Source: an uncultured Burkholderiaceae bacterium
Lineage (GTDB): Bacteria; Pseudomonadota; Gammaproteobacteria; Burkholderiales; Burkholderiaceae
Assembly: GCA_937871985.1 (NCBI GenBank)
Contig: CALMPB010000400.1
Location: 124,001-188,000, forward strand
Direction: 5' to 3'
Length of the DNA stretch: 64,000 nt
The notes below the pieces were generated by a model. It worked only from the letters and a program-made list of their open reading frames with translations, was not told the DNA's origin and did no database searches. How positions within the stretch are numbered: position 1 is the stretch's first letter; each line of letters begins with the position of its first letter. This document shows, in pieces, positions 49,270 through 58,091 of the stretch. The translations under genes and the position numbers were made by a program.

Positions 49270-50058
49270 ATGCATAAGAAAGCGAAATTCTGGATGGGTC
49301 TGGTGCTCGGCTTTGTTGCGGGCTTCACGGTGGCCTATTCCGTGCTGGTGCCTGCGGGCGCAGCGATCAATCCCCAACCCACGGTGGCGCCCTACGCGTA
49401 CCTGGCTGAAATCAACCGCGTGGCGCTCAAACCCCTGGAGCGTATCGAAAAGAAACCCGTATTCACGGTTCGCACGCTGGACGTGAACGACTACCGCAGC
49501 TACCCGATGCCGGAAGTCGATGGCGAGTATAAGAGCTACGTGAAGCTCTTCAAAGCAGTCGAAGCTTCCACCGGTACGGATGCCGTGCTCATGGCGCGTG
49601 TGGCGGCGCTGGAGTCGGGGTTCCGTGCAGACGCCCAGCCTGCTAAGGGTTCGGCCTCGGGTCTCTTCCAATTCACCGACGACACGTGGGAAGAGACGGT
49701 GCGTAAGCACGGTGCTCGCTTTGGCATCGACATGACGACTGATGTCTTCGACCCCCGAGCCAATGCCCTCATGAAAGGCGCGCGCACGCAAGATGCGATT
49801 CAATTGCTCAAGACCGTAATTACGGATCGTGAGATTAACGAAGTCGATCTGTACCTCGCGCATTTCCTGGGTCGCACTGGAGTCGTGCGGTTCATGTCGG
49901 CTGACTGGAACACCAAGGCTGCTCGTGACATGCCTCGCGCTGCCAAGAACAACAAGAACATCTTCTACGAAAAGAAGCAAGCCCGTACCTACACGCAGAT
50001 CTATGCAGCGCTCGATGAACGCTTCTCGCTGAAGGCCGCTGAATTCAACCTGCCTTAA
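49270..50058 (+). CDS. Lytic transglycosylase (SLT domain)
   Basis: Start chosen at ATG 49270 with GAAGGA at a proper distance; ATGs at 49228 and 49261 are too close to, or lack, a ribosome site. The 262-residue product has an N-terminal membrane anchor or signal (about 5-31). Its SLT domain contains the catalytic Glu115 in [10 protein letters not shown], then [14 protein letters not shown], and YLAHFLG further on. It should cleave peptidoglycan between MurNAc and GlcNAc. The membrane anchor fits a SAR-type or exported endolysin; a virion-associated lysozyme is the alternative. It is a single-gene unit after a terminator. Confidence 0.88.
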   Translation: MHKKAKFWMGLVLGFVAGFTVAYSVLVPAGAAINPQPTVAPYAYLAEINRVALKPLERIEKKPVFTVRTLDVNDYRSYPMPEVDGEYKSYVKLFKAVEASTGTDAVLMARVAALESGFRADAQPAKGSASGLFQFTDDTWEETVRKHGARFGIDMTTDVFDPRANALMKGARTQDAIQLLKTVITDREINEVDLYLAHFLGRTGVVRFMSADWNTKAARDMPRAAKNNKNIFYEKKQARTYTQIYAALDERFSLKAAEFNLP

Positions 50059-50143
50059 AAATTACTCGTATGGCTCATCCGTTGTAATGGGCTATGCGAT
50101 AAAAAATCCATACTCATCGTCAAAACTCCAACAAGGATTCACC

Positions 50144-50941
50144 ATGTCCATTCTCTCCGATTACCAGATCGCTCACCGCTGCGGTTACGAAGTATTGCGT
50201 GTGCAGAACCGCCAAGGCGATCTCATTACGTATCTGATCGATGATGACGGCTACCACATCGACATGCTGACTGGTCAGCGCTTCACGCGCGAAGAAGCGA
50301 TCAGCACCCGTCCCGACTTCGAGGTGATCGAACGCCTCACGCCTGAAGACGGTCCGATGATCGAGCCGTTCTCGTACCGGCAGCAGCGCGCACGCTCTTA
50401 CGTCACCGCTCACGGCGTCTTGTCGCGCAAGCACATGAACGATGAAGAGCGTGCCAAAGCCGAGGCGAACGATCGCATCGTCTCCTGGGGGCTGTCGTCC
50501 TTTGGCTACGACATCCGCTGCTCGAATCAGTTCAAAATCTTCACCAACATCAACTCTTCGATCGTCGATCCGAAGAACTTCGATGAAGGTTCGTTCGTGG
50601 ACTTCAAGGGTGATGTCTGCATCATCCCGCCCAATTCGTTCGCGCTGGCGCGTTCGGTCGAGTACTTCAAGATCCCGCGCGACATCCTCACGGTGTGCCT
50701 GGGCAAGTCGACCTACGCACGCTGCGGCATCATCGTGAACGTCACGCCCTTCGAACCCGAATGGGAAGGGTACGTGACGCTGGAGTTCTCCAACACGACG
50801 CCGCTGCCTGCCAAGATCTACGCCAATGAAGGCTGCGCCCAAGTGGCGTTCCTGAAAGGCGATGACTGCGCGGTCTCCTACAAAGACCGTGGTGGCAAGT
50901 ACATGCACCAGGCCGCCGAACCGGTTATCCCGAAGATGTAA
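50144..50941 (+). CDS. dcd: dCTP deaminase with an extra N-terminal domain
   Basis: Start chosen at ATG 50144 behind ACAAGGATTCACC. The 265-residue protein matches dCTP deaminase from MIEPFSY (residue 72) to the end: [31 protein letters not shown] (Arg193), VTLEFSN (catalytic Glu214), YANEGCAQ. It would deaminate dCTP to dUTP and so supply dUMP for the phage ThyA. Against the usual 190 residues it carries about 53 extra residues after MSILSDYQI and more near 85-105. Identity to betaproteobacterial and pseudomonad enzymes looks very high, suggesting recent gain. Start decided by the ribosome site. Confidence 0.93.
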   Translation: MSILSDYQIAHRCGYEVLRVQNRQGDLITYLIDDDGYHIDMLTGQRFTREEAISTRPDFEVIERLTPEDGPMIEPFSYRQQRARSYVTAHGVLSRKHMNDEERAKAEANDRIVSWGLSSFGYDIRCSNQFKIFTNINSSIVDPKNFDEGSFVDFKGDVCIIPPNSFALARSVEYFKIPRDILTVCLGKSTYARCGIIVNVTPFEPEWEGYVTLEFSNTTPLPAKIYANEGCAQVAFLKGDDCAVSYKDRGGKYMHQAAEPVIPKM

Positions 50942-51055
50942 CGAGTAACGCGCTGATGATCTAAGTATCGCCTGGCGGTCATCAGTGTTTTGAGAGAGGG
51001 GGCTTTCTGATGAGAGCTCCCTCTTCTTTTTTGTTCAGAAGAAGGTAGAAAAATC
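50942..51055 (+). terminator. Terminator preceded by a second hairpin
   Basis: AGAGGGGGCTTTC (50995-51007), loop TGAT, GAGAGCTCCCTCT (51012-51024): 13 bp with two wobble pairs, then TCTTTTTTG. Upstream, CTGATGA (50952-50958) pairs with TCATCAG (50979-50985), an additional hairpin without a T tract. Confidence 0.8.
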
Positions 51056-51328
51056 ATGAGCAGAGAAAAGGCCCAAGTGGTTGTTCAAGAGGCGCTGCGC
51101 GAGGACGCCTTGGTACGGGCTCAAGAAGATCCGATGGCTTGGGTCTGGATCGCATTCTTTACCGTCGCTGTGCTCTACACGGTAACGCTTTTCGGCCTCA
51201 CGCAAATCAAACGCACGCCTGCGAATGTCAGGCGGCTCGATTGGGTGATGCGGGCGGCGCACGTATTCGCAACGATTGCTTTTGCGATCGTTCTCTTTCT
51301 CGTCTATAAGGTTAAATGGCATGGGTAA
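51056..51328 (+). CDS. Small two-pass membrane protein
   Basis: A 90-residue protein with an acidic helical N-terminus and two transmembrane helices (about 30-48 WIAFFTVAVLYTVTLFGL and 66-85 AAHVFATIAFAIVLFLVY). The hairpin topology with cytoplasmic basic loop (KRTPANVRR) is like some holins, and the lytic transglycosylase is 1 kb upstream, but there is no further support. Overlaps the next gene by 8 bases. Confidence 0.62.
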   Translation: MSREKAQVVVQEALREDALVRAQEDPMAWVWIAFFTVAVLYTVTLFGLTQIKRTPANVRRLDWVMRAAHVFATIAFAIVLFLVYKVKWHG

Positions 51329-51776
51329 AATGGCTGATCGCATCAAAAACAACGAAGCTGCAAAACGCACCGGGTTCACAACGCCGGCAGAGCGCCTGCG
51401 CGCCATCCGTGAAACCGGTACGGGCACGCCTGCCCAAAGCCAAACCACGACGGTGATGGGTAAAGCAGTCAAGAAGCCCGTGCCGATGCGTTACCAGTTG
51501 GAAGACTGGCAGATCAACGAAGCACACACCAAGCCCAAATACATCGTGGTCGATCACCCGGTGTTGGGCGAAGTGGCAGTCGCGTTTCCCAACTTCATCG
51601 TGCACCGTAACATGGCCCGCATGATGTTCGATGGTCTGCACGTCGTGGGTGCCGGGTTTTACGCGCTGCATCCGGACGGCAGTGTGAGCGTTTACGGTCG
51701 CTCGGAAAGCCTGGATATCGACTCACGCAAAGGAGTGGATGACGCGCTCGTTGAACGCGCCCTCGGCTTTGCATAA
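51321..51776 (+). CDS. Hypothetical protein
   Basis: Start chosen at ATG 51321, inside the end of the previous gene; an in-frame ATG at 51330 is an alternative. The 151-residue product is basic in its first 60 residues and has strands in KYIVVDHPVLGEVAVAFPNFIVH. No family recognised. Confidence 0.58.
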   Translation: MGKMADRIKNNEAAKRTGFTTPAERLRAIRETGTGTPAQSQTTTVMGKAVKKPVPMRYQLEDWQINEAHTKPKYIVVDHPVLGEVAVAFPNFIVHRNMARMMFDGLHVVGAGFYALHPDGSVSVYGRSESLDIDSRKGVDDALVERALGFA

Positions 51777-51794
51777 CTAGCGAAGGAGGTTCTC

Positions 51795-52277
51795 ATGGGA
51801 ATCGATATTTCGATTGGGCAACTCGCTGTCGGTGTCGAGGCGATGGACAATAAGGAACTTTACGTCTACGGGCGGGCCAAGGAAGCCAAGCATCCGAACG
51901 CGCCTGACTTTCCCAACATGAATGGGTACAGTCTCATGCTCAACCACCTGAGCATGTCGTACACGGCCTGGGATGGCTTTTTGAGAAAAGTCGGACTCGT
52001 GAAAGAAGACTTCACGATCCAGTACTCAGGAGTTATCCTCGTCACGCCTGCCTTACTGCAAAACGTGGCCGATGCTCGGTATCGCTGGCAAGTCGCGCAC
52101 CCTCACGCCCAACCCGGTTACTGGGACTTCGAGTGGCAAAAGCTTAGCAATGGCGATACGGAACTGGTTGAGACGGACACTCAGTACGACTACGTGCTCG
52201 CCACGTTGCTGCGGCTCGAAGGGTGGTTGAACTGGGCGTACCGCACTCAGGCGCAACCGGTGGTGTATTCGTATTAA
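51795..52277 (+). CDS. Hypothetical protein
   Basis: A 160-residue soluble protein with a GAAGGAGG ribosome site. It looks alpha/beta and rich in aromatics in the second half (YWDFEWQKLSNGD, RLEGWLNWAYRTQ). No motif recognised. Confidence 0.58.
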   Translation: MGIDISIGQLAVGVEAMDNKELYVYGRAKEAKHPNAPDFPNMNGYSLMLNHLSMSYTAWDGFLRKVGLVKEDFTIQYSGVILVTPALLQNVADARYRWQVAHPHAQPGYWDFEWQKLSNGDTELVETDTQYDYVLATLLRLEGWLNWAYRTQAQPVVYSY

Positions 52278-52287
52278 GGAGGCAGCG

Positions 52288-52785
52288 ATGTCAAAGAAAG
52301 CGGAAGTTGATCAAACCGTTCGGGTGCTGGTAACAGGACCGAACGATCGTATTCGTGAAGCCGTCACGGGCGCCATTGCAGATGGCCTGCAAGTCGCTGG
52401 CTTTACGGATGTTCAGGCGCTGAACGCAGCAAGCGTAGAGATTACGCTGCCGCGTACCGAGACGATGCTCGAAGCTGTTGCTGCTGCCTCGCCTGAGTTG
52501 TTCGCCACCCCTGTACGCATCCAGGGTAGTTTTGCAAACGTCAAAGACCGTGACGTAAAAGGTGCTTTCGGTCCTGTCGCCGTTGGGCGTTTCTCATTTA
52601 ACAAGAAGGACAACGAATGGGCGCATATTTCCTCGCCTGATCTGGTAGACCCGCATACGGGCGAACCGCCGATCAATACGGTCAAGCTCTTTGTCGATGA
52701 GCAAGACTACGAACTGGTCCGCAAGTGGACTGGTGAGGCCAAAGAGGAAGAAGGTGTACCCATCGAAGCCAAGCTGATTGTCTAA
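52288..52785 (+). CDS. Hypothetical protein
   Basis: A 165-residue soluble protein behind AAGGAGG. First 80 residues alternate helix and strand (TVRVLVTGPNDRIREAVTGAIADGLQVAGFTDVQ). The next 60 are beta-like with an INTVKLFVDEQDYELVRKW end. No family recognised. Confidence 0.58.
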   Translation: MSKKAEVDQTVRVLVTGPNDRIREAVTGAIADGLQVAGFTDVQALNAASVEITLPRTETMLEAVAAASPELFATPVRIQGSFANVKDRDVKGAFGPVAVGRFSFNKKDNEWAHISSPDLVDPHTGEPPINTVKLFVDEQDYELVRKWTGEAKEEEGVPIEAKLIV

Positions 52786-52800
52786 GCTTGAGAGGGTAAC

Positions 52801-53556
52801 ATGAACGACCGTAAGGAAGACGAAGATCTTTTTTGCGAAACGAACCAAGCCCAACTCCGTGAGATCGATGCGAAAGCACGCGCGCTCGGATTGGGATGGC
52901 AGCTCACTGCAGAAAAAGAATCGAACGACCAGCAGCGTGAATACCGGATCCAACTGCTTCAGTCAGGGGGTCGGGTATTCTGGAAAGTTAATGGGCGCTC
53001 CATCGCCTACGTGGTCACAGCTACCAAGCTGCGACTCGAAGCGTGTTTGGAGACGCACCAAGGTCAAACGAAGAAACCGCGTGATCATAGCAAAGGAATT
53101 AACGTCATGACTGGACCCGTTACGCCAGCCGATAAACCTGAGGTCGTTCTTGCCCACCTCGATCGCCCCAATAGCAACGGGGTTTGCTTTACCGTGCGTG
53201 ATCGCGAACGCATGGTGGAGATGCTCAACAAACGGCCGCGCCTCGTGCAGCTCAGTGAGAAATCTCCCGACGATGTCGTGACCAGCATGGGTGAGCCTGA
53301 GAACATGTCGCTTGTCTGCGGCAAGATCGAAGACTTTCGCATCGACGAGCACAACCGCGTCGTGGGCAAGCTCTCAGCGCTTGGACCCAAAGCCGATCGA
53401 CTCATGCTGGGGCTTTCCCCTCGCACGTTCGAGTTTTCGATTCGCACCAATGCCAGTGGCGAAGGCAATCCGCGCGTGCTGCACGACATCACGTTCCTGA
53501 GCCTATCCGTCGTCAATCCCAATAACAAGGAAGCACCCAATGGCGAAAGCAGTTAA
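52801..53556 (+). CDS. Hypothetical two-part protein
   Basis: A 251-residue protein. Residues 1-95 (FCETNQAQLREIDAKARALGLGWQLTAEKE) and 103-251 (PVTPADKPEVVLAHLDRPNSNGVCFTVRDRERMVEML) look like separate domains with a basic linker (KKPRDHSKG). An internal ATG at 53107 with AAAGGA upstream could make the second part alone. The C-terminus overlaps the next gene by 17 bases. No family recognised. Confidence 0.58.
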   Translation: MNDRKEDEDLFCETNQAQLREIDAKARALGLGWQLTAEKESNDQQREYRIQLLQSGGRVFWKVNGRSIAYVVTATKLRLEACLETHQGQTKKPRDHSKGINVMTGPVTPADKPEVVLAHLDRPNSNGVCFTVRDRERMVEMLNKRPRLVQLSEKSPDDVVTSMGEPENMSLVCGKIEDFRIDEHNRVVGKLSALGPKADRLMLGLSPRTFEFSIRTNASGEGNPRVLHDITFLSLSVVNPNNKEAPNGESS

Positions 53557-54103
53557 ACACATCAACCAGTTCAAGCAAGGCCGCACCATCTGGATGCGGT
53601 CGCGGACCTGGCAGGGCACGGATCTGGTAAACGTGCCCGAGCCGATCATGATCTTGGAGCGTCCGGAGCTCGAGGAAAGTCAAACTTCGACCGGCAACCG
53701 GTATAAGGTCCGGGCACGAGGTCGTGACGGGGATACGAAAATCACGTTACTCGTAAATCCCTACACGGGTCGCTTGGTGATGGAGCACTATCTCTTTACC
53801 TCGCGCGCCGCGTGCGAGCAGTTCTGCCGTACACGACCTGGCAAAACCCTCAAGCAAGTGCAGCAAGAGTTGCATCGCTTGGTGGGCAAGCTCGAGCGCA
53901 ATGGCATGTTTGGCGCCAAACCGGTGGCTTTATACCAACCTGGTTTGGCGGTCAAAGTAACAGAGACTGCGCAACAAGCACTACACGAGCACTTCGAATC
54001 GATTCGTGAACTTGCAAAAGACAAATCGGCTCCAGTGATCGTGATTGACAGCTACCAGCCTGGCCTGGGTGGCGCGGACAAAGATCCGGAAACCAAGCAG
54101 TAG
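53540..54103 (+). CDS. Hypothetical protein
   Basis: A 187-residue basic protein starting inside the end of the previous gene with ACAAGGAAGCACCC. Beta-rich first half (TIWMRSRTWQGTDLVNV, RYKVRARGRDGDTKITLLVNP), helical second half. No motif recognised. It is the last gene before the convergent minus-strand gene. Confidence 0.58.
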   Translation: MAKAVKHINQFKQGRTIWMRSRTWQGTDLVNVPEPIMILERPELEESQTSTGNRYKVRARGRDGDTKITLLVNPYTGRLVMEHYLFTSRAACEQFCRTRPGKTLKQVQQELHRLVGKLERNGMFGAKPVALYQPGLAVKVTETAQQALHEHFESIRELAKDKSAPVIVIDSYQPGLGGADKDPETKQ

Positions 54104-54114
54104 ACGGCATAAAA

Positions 54115-54138
54115 CCCCAGGGGCCTCGGCCTCTGGGG
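54115..54138. terminator. Bidirectional terminator between convergent genes
   Basis: CCCCAGGGGC pairs with GCCTCTGGGG around CTCG (54125-54128). GGCATAAA (54106-54113) lies on the left. The hairpin sits between the + gene ending at 54103 and the - gene ending at 54163. T-rich sequence lies beyond it on the + side (TTTCTTTTTT near 54150); A-rich sequence lies on the left, which is a T run for the - strand. Confidence 0.75.
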
Positions 54139-54162
54139 CGATATGAGGTCTTTCTTTTTTGG

Positions 54163-55254
54163 CTATCGAATGACCGTGCTGTCCAGCGCGACAACGTTCG
54201 TTGGGTCTTTCAAAAAGAACATGCGCTTTAGATCCGGGTTATAGAGGAACACATCCGTACCCAAATCGGCTAACGTATACTCAGTCGAAAGCACCCACTG
54301 CCCGCCAACAAACTCCCAGACCTCGCCCGTCACGAGGTTAAAGATGTTGTCTTTGGGGTTGGTAAAGCTTTGGATCTCCCAGGTCGAAGCGGCTTGAGAG
54401 TTCGAACACAGTCCGTAGGAACGCGGGCCACGGAATTTCTCAAGATCGGGATCAGTACTCAGATCCACGATGAGCTCGGTGGCCGGATCAATCGTGTCGG
54501 GCGTATTCCACTGCGCCGTGTAGATCTTGATGATGTCGCCATCACGGATCACGCGTAGACGCGCCCCGCCCGTACTGCCGTGATACGCTGCAAGCCCTGC
54601 CCAACCCGGCGTGTTGGTGACAAACCCAGCATCAGCACGTGAGAGCGCGCCTGCTGCACCATTACCCCAAGTCACTAAAGGCTTGCCGCTAATAACGACC
54701 TTTTGTCCTTCAGCAAGTCGGTTGTAATAGACCCCGTACAAAATGCCGTTACCGCCCGGATCACGCAAAACCGAAAGCGTGTGTTCGCGCCCTGTCACCG
54801 GGTCTTTGTACCATGCGAGTACCACGCCGATCGTGTCGTCATCTGCGTTGGCAGAGGTGAGTTTCAGATCGAGGTAGTAATCGTCGTACTTGGTATCGGA
54901 GACCACGCCAATAAACGTGGTGGAATTGGTCGTGTTGCGAATCCATCCGTCAGCCGGTGTGTAGGTCCAATCCAAGAGCTCGGCAGGCACAGCGGGCTGA
55001 TCGGGTGTGGTGTTTACGTGGCTAAACCGATACCAGCTATTAAAGACCACTTGCTGATCGGGTGCTGCGTTAGCGGTCTGGTCAAATTCAGCTTGGGACG
55101 TAACAAACCGACCTGCGCGGTAATTCGCTTTGCCGGTTTGGAGCTGGTCGATCAGAACCGCATGATCCGCTAGACGTGAGGCGTGCGAGGAAAACTTTCC
55201 GCTTACCGCATTGCCGAAACTGGTCATGGCATCCATGAGAGGCGTGAGGTTCAT
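54163..55254 (-). CDS. Virion or tail-fibre-like protein on the minus strand
   Basis: A 363-residue protein, read right to left, with AAAAGGATGCGGT before its ATG. The N-terminus (PLMDAMTSFGNAVSGKFSSHASRLADHAVLIDQLQTGK) is helical and resembles attachment regions of fibre proteins. The middle resembles a concanavalin/LamG-like sandwich (YYLDLKLTSANADDDTIGVVLAWYKD, ARLRVIRDGDIIKIYTAQWN, RSYGLCSNSQAASTWEIQSF). The C-terminus (VTGEVWEFVGGQWVLS...VFLYNPDLKRMFFLKD) looks like a fibre tip. It is the only gene on this strand, far from the structural block, so an independently regulated or acquired fibre gene is likely. Confidence 0.7.
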   Translation of the reverse strand: MNLTPLMDAMTSFGNAVSGKFSSHASRLADHAVLIDQLQTGKANYRAGRFVTSQAEFDQTANAAPDQQVVFNSWYRFSHVNTTPDQPAVPAELLDWTYTPADGWIRNTTNSTTFIGVVSDTKYDDYYLDLKLTSANADDDTIGVVLAWYKDPVTGREHTLSVLRDPGGNGILYGVYYNRLAEGQKVVISGKPLVTWGNGAAGALSRADAGFVTNTPGWAGLAAYHGSTGGARLRVIRDGDIIKIYTAQWNTPDTIDPATELIVDLSTDPDLEKFRGPRSYGLCSNSQAASTWEIQSFTNPKDNIFNLVTGEVWEFVGGQWVLSTEYTLADLGTDVFLYNPDLKRMFFLKDPTNVVALDSTVIR

Positions 55255-55406
55255 ACCGCATCCTTTTTTGGTTATTTTATCGTCATAACATCGGTCTTCA
55301 ATTAAGGGCGATATTCGTGATTCTAGAAGATTTCAAACACATATTCTTCCGGTGAGAATGGGCTGTTGATCAGTCCACCCTATTCAAATTACAAGGAACC
55401 CTTACC
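55255..55406. promoter_or_regulatory. Divergent control region
   Basis: This 152-base gap separates divergent genes. On the + strand CACATATTCTTCCGGTGAGA (55338-55357) copies the elements at 14605 and 48038 and lies 50 bases before the ATG at 55407. On the - strand, GATAAAAT-like sequence (complement of 55270-55283) lies about 20-30 bases before the fibre gene start and could be a host-type -10 box. CAAATTACAAGGA serves as the + leader. Confidence 0.5.
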
Positions 55407-56225
55407 ATGAATAACGCAGCAAGAGACTTTCGCAGTAACCTCATCGCCGCTGGTGTTCATCTGGACACCGTGAACCTTACGGCTCGCGTCTGCCTGGAAG
55501 GGCGTGAGCATGTCGGGCGCGGCGCAGTGTCCCCTTTCTTTCTGGGGGAAGGTCCTGTGCGGCCTAAGTCCAGCATTCCTCGCAAGCACATCTACGGCGA
55601 CCACGCGCTGTACTCTTTCCGAGACCTCCCAGATTATCCGCAGCGGCTGGCGGAGGCGCGCGCCAAGCATGAAATGTTGCCACGTGGTGAATCACTGGAT
55701 CCCACCATCGACTGGCAGCCAGTGATTGATCCGTATGCTTTCGATCCACTGCCTGACATCAATCAAGAAGTCCGTGAAGACGGATTACTCATGACGGGTC
55801 GTCGAGAGCTGGAAAAAGATCTGGAAGGTGATACGCTGAATGCGCATGACGATGCGCTGCGTGAACGCCTGAACAAACAACCCGTGACGAAGACTCAGTT
55901 TGAGCGTCAGATGCCGGTGCGTGCCTACGGTGAAACCGAACTGAGTGAGCGCAACTTTCTGCGACTGGGCGGTCGCCGTATCGATCAGCAAACGATCGAG
56001 GCAATCCTCAACGCGCCCCAGCTCGCGAAGAAAGAAACGCAGCGCATTTGCGACGCCATCACGGAAATCGGTCAGCGATCCTGGAGTTTCATGGCCGAGG
56101 CAAACAAAAAGAATAGCGCGACACTGCGGCGTCATTTTAAGAAAGCGTTGGGGCACAACCGCCACAATAGGCGATTTGCCAACAACCCCAACAAACCCAA
56201 GCGCCAGCGTCAAGCCTGGCAGTAA
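55407..56225 (+). CDS. Hypothetical protein with basic C-terminus
   Basis: A 272-residue soluble protein directly under the promoter-like element at 55338. The C-terminal 45 residues are strongly basic (RRHFKKALGHNRHNRRFANN, KPKRQRQAWQ), suggesting binding to nucleic acid. The middle is acidic and helical. No family recognised. Early expression is inferred from the promoter motif. Confidence 0.62.
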   Translation: MNNAARDFRSNLIAAGVHLDTVNLTARVCLEGREHVGRGAVSPFFLGEGPVRPKSSIPRKHIYGDHALYSFRDLPDYPQRLAEARAKHEMLPRGESLDPTIDWQPVIDPYAFDPLPDINQEVREDGLLMTGRRELEKDLEGDTLNAHDDALRERLNKQPVTKTQFERQMPVRAYGETELSERNFLRLGGRRIDQQTIEAILNAPQLAKKETQRICDAITEIGQRSWSFMAEANKKNSATLRRHFKKALGHNRHNRRFANNPNKPKRQRQAWQ

Positions 56226-56265
56226 TTCCTAGAAACGAAGTTTAAACACCCAGAGGTTTTCAAAG

Positions 56266-56853
56266 ATGAGCAAAGAGCAAAAAGCCCCCCGTCAGGCCAG
56301 CGACAAAACGACGGACCTCAAACAGTACCGCGCCGAAGTTGGGCGCTTGCGAGATGAGATGCAAAGCCATGTGTTCTCGTTCTCGTCAACGATCGATAAC
56401 TACCGAGCCTACATGCTTGCGCAGGCCAAAGAGCGTGAGTTCCTGGTTCGCGCACAGCGCCTGGGAAAGGCCGGGATCGACACTTATCGCTACTATACGA
56501 ACGTGGCGATTGGTGGCATGTTGAGCGACAAAATCATGGAAGTCAGGAAAGAACTCCAGCAGGCTTGGAGTAAGCGACTGGATGACGTGCGTAACAAGTA
56601 CATGCAACCCATCGACTTCTACCGGGAAACGCTGGCGAACTTTGACTGGACGCACCCGATGTCTGATTCCATGCACGTCAACAACAATGGCGCAGACCGC
56701 CAACAAAAGCTCATTGACGAAGCTATCGCTGGCGGCGAGGAGTTCAAACAAGCTTTCAAGGAAGCTTACGAAAAGGGCTGGAGCTACGGCAATCCCGGCA
56801 CGGTCTGGGACTGGGACAAATACGAGCTCCTCAAAAAGGCAGTGCGTAAATGA
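56266..56853 (+). CDS. Hypothetical helical protein
   Basis: A 195-residue protein. Residues 15-110 are largely helical with heptad-like spacing (KQYRAEVGRLRDEMQSHVF, KIMEVRKELQQAWSKRLDDVRNKYM). Its stop overlaps the next start (ATGA). No motif recognised. Confidence 0.6.
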   Translation: MSKEQKAPRQASDKTTDLKQYRAEVGRLRDEMQSHVFSFSSTIDNYRAYMLAQAKEREFLVRAQRLGKAGIDTYRYYTNVAIGGMLSDKIMEVRKELQQAWSKRLDDVRNKYMQPIDFYRETLANFDWTHPMSDSMHVNNNGADRQQKLIDEAIAGGEEFKQAFKEAYEKGWSYGNPGTVWDWDKYELLKKAVRK

Positions 56854-57044
56854 ACGAAGCTCTTACCGCTGCCCGCGAGAATTTCAAACGCACCTACGAT
56901 CAGGCCCTGGCTCAAGCCCGGGAACCGTTTCGTAGGATCTTCCTTCAGCAGTACTACGACGCCACGATCGCTACCGTTACCCACGCAGCACCGAACACTG
57001 CGATTGCGATCCTGAACGCCTCTACCCTCGAACTCAAACACTAA
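56850..57044 (+). CDS. Hypothetical small protein
   Basis: A 64-residue protein translationally coupled to the previous gene. Basic helical N-terminal half (ARENFKRTYDQALAQAREPFRRIFLQQYY) and an apolar end. No family recognised. Confidence 0.57.
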   Translation: MNEALTAARENFKRTYDQALAQAREPFRRIFLQQYYDATIATVTHAAPNTAIAILNASTLELKH

Positions 57045-57054
57045 GGAGCCTCAC

Positions 57055-57300
57055 ATGGCTAAGCAAGCTCTCACCCAAGCCCAAATCGAATCCATGGCCC
57101 AAGAAATGGTGCACGGCATGACCTTCGGCCTGGACCTGCCGAAGACCACCGTTGCCAAACCCGCCGTCAGTGAAGATGGTGTCCTGGCCAACACCCACGG
57201 CATCAATGGTCTCAAACTCACGCCCTACCGCACCGAGCCCGTCGTCGATCCCGACGCCTGGCGCGCTTCGGCCGGCATGCTGTACCGCAAGACCAACTAA
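57055..57300 (+). CDS. Hypothetical small protein
   Basis: An 81-residue protein with AAGGAGCCTCAC upstream. Starts with a helix (ALTQAQIESMAQEMVHGM); the rest is extended and proline-containing. Codon use is strongly C-ending compared with the next genes. Followed directly by a terminator. No family recognised. Confidence 0.58.
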   Translation: MAKQALTQAQIESMAQEMVHGMTFGLDLPKTTVAKPAVSEDGVLANTHGINGLKLTPYRTEPVVDPDAWRASAGMLYRKTN

Positions 57301-57306
57301 ACCTCG

Positions 57307-57333
57307 GCCCCCTGGAAAAGGGGGCTTTATGCC
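57307..57333 (+). terminator. Rho-independent terminator
   Basis: GCCCCC (57307-57312), loop TGGAAAA, GGGGGC (57320-57325), then TTTATGCC (57326-57333), the recurrent tail. Confidence 0.8.
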
Positions 57334-57358
57334 CTCTTTCCCGAAAGGACCTAGTACC

Positions 57359-57676
57359 GTGTTTTACTCTGATATCGAAGTCTACTACTTCTTCGCCCTG
57401 TGTCTGTACGTACTGCTCGTCTCCGCACCCTTGGCGTTCTATTACCTTGCCAAGCGTCGCGAAGGCTCTAGCATCTACCAATTCATCCTCTGCACCGCAG
57501 AAACCCCGCGTATGGAACGCTACAAAGTCGTGATGATTTCCGTCTCGGCTGTGGTGACCTTCATCACGCTTAAATGGTTCATGATGGTTGGATTATCGCT
57601 GGTTGCGATTGTGCTGATTGCGCTTTGGCGCCGGCTTCTCGCACAGATCTGCGAACAGATGCAAATCGAACACTAA
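57359..57676 (+). CDS. Small membrane protein, tandem family copy 1
   Basis: GTG 57359 with AAAGGA ten bases upstream is the best start; the longer frame crosses the terminator. The 105-residue protein begins FYSDIEVYYFFAL and has three hydrophobic segments (about 8-30, 56-70, 71-92), with charged RMERYKVV between the first and second and a closing WRRL. The genes at 58092 and 58455 share this layout (aromatic start, helix, charged loop, W(F/M)W/WFMMVGL-type helix), so these are tandem paralogues. Function unknown. Confidence 0.65.
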   Translation: MFYSDIEVYYFFALCLYVLLVSAPLAFYYLAKRREGSSIYQFILCTAETPRMERYKVVMISVSAVVTFITLKWFMMVGLSLVAIVLIALWRRLLAQICEQMQIEH

Positions 57677-57686
57677 GGAATCTGCC

Positions 57687-58055
57687 GTGCCTGAAAATCT
57701 CGAATTCATTCTCGCTGCGCTCACCATGCTCATTCTCGGCCCACTGAACGTCGTGGGTGTAGTGGCGCTATTCTTCGATAACGAATCGGCACCCAACCGA
57801 CTGGCCATTCGTATCGGTGCGCATTTCGAACGCAACCTCGTGGGGTACGCCATGGGGTTGTTCATTTACTTCATCTGCATGGCCGCTATTCACTACGGCG
57901 ACGTATTGCGCGCCATCATGGTCAATCTCGTGGTCGGCGTAGCCGTAGTCTATCTCTGCATGGGTCGCAAGCTCATGCACGACAATGCCCTGCGCGAGCA
58001 ACAAGCGCGTCACGACGAAAGCCAAGCCATCGTCGATCGCCTCTCCAACTTCTGA
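57687..58055 (+). CDS. Small membrane protein, tandem family copy 2
   Basis: GTG 57687 behind AAGGAATCTGCC is the likely start. The 122-residue protein has three hydrophobic segments (about 6-28, 50-68, 69-90) and a charged tail (RKLMHDNALREQQARHDESQAIVDRL). It keeps the layout of its neighbours (helix, RNLVGYAMGLFIYF, strand of alternating hydrophobics) although sequence similarity is lower. Function unknown. Confidence 0.62.
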   Translation: MPENLEFILAALTMLILGPLNVVGVVALFFDNESAPNRLAIRIGAHFERNLVGYAMGLFIYFICMAAIHYGDVLRAIMVNLVVGVAVVYLCMGRKLMHDNALREQQARHDESQAIVDRLSNF

Positions 58056-58091
58056 TCTACCTCCTCCTAACTCCAAATACAAGGATCTACC

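Noticed and set aside
48991..49980. 329-residue minus-strand frame
   Set aside because: It spans a + strand terminator and the lytic transglycosylase gene, has no ribosome site, and its translation is low-complexity basic sequence.
51056..51328. Holin
   Set aside because: Two membrane helices and distance to the transglycosylase are suggestive, but many small phage membrane proteins look alike and a terminator separates the two.
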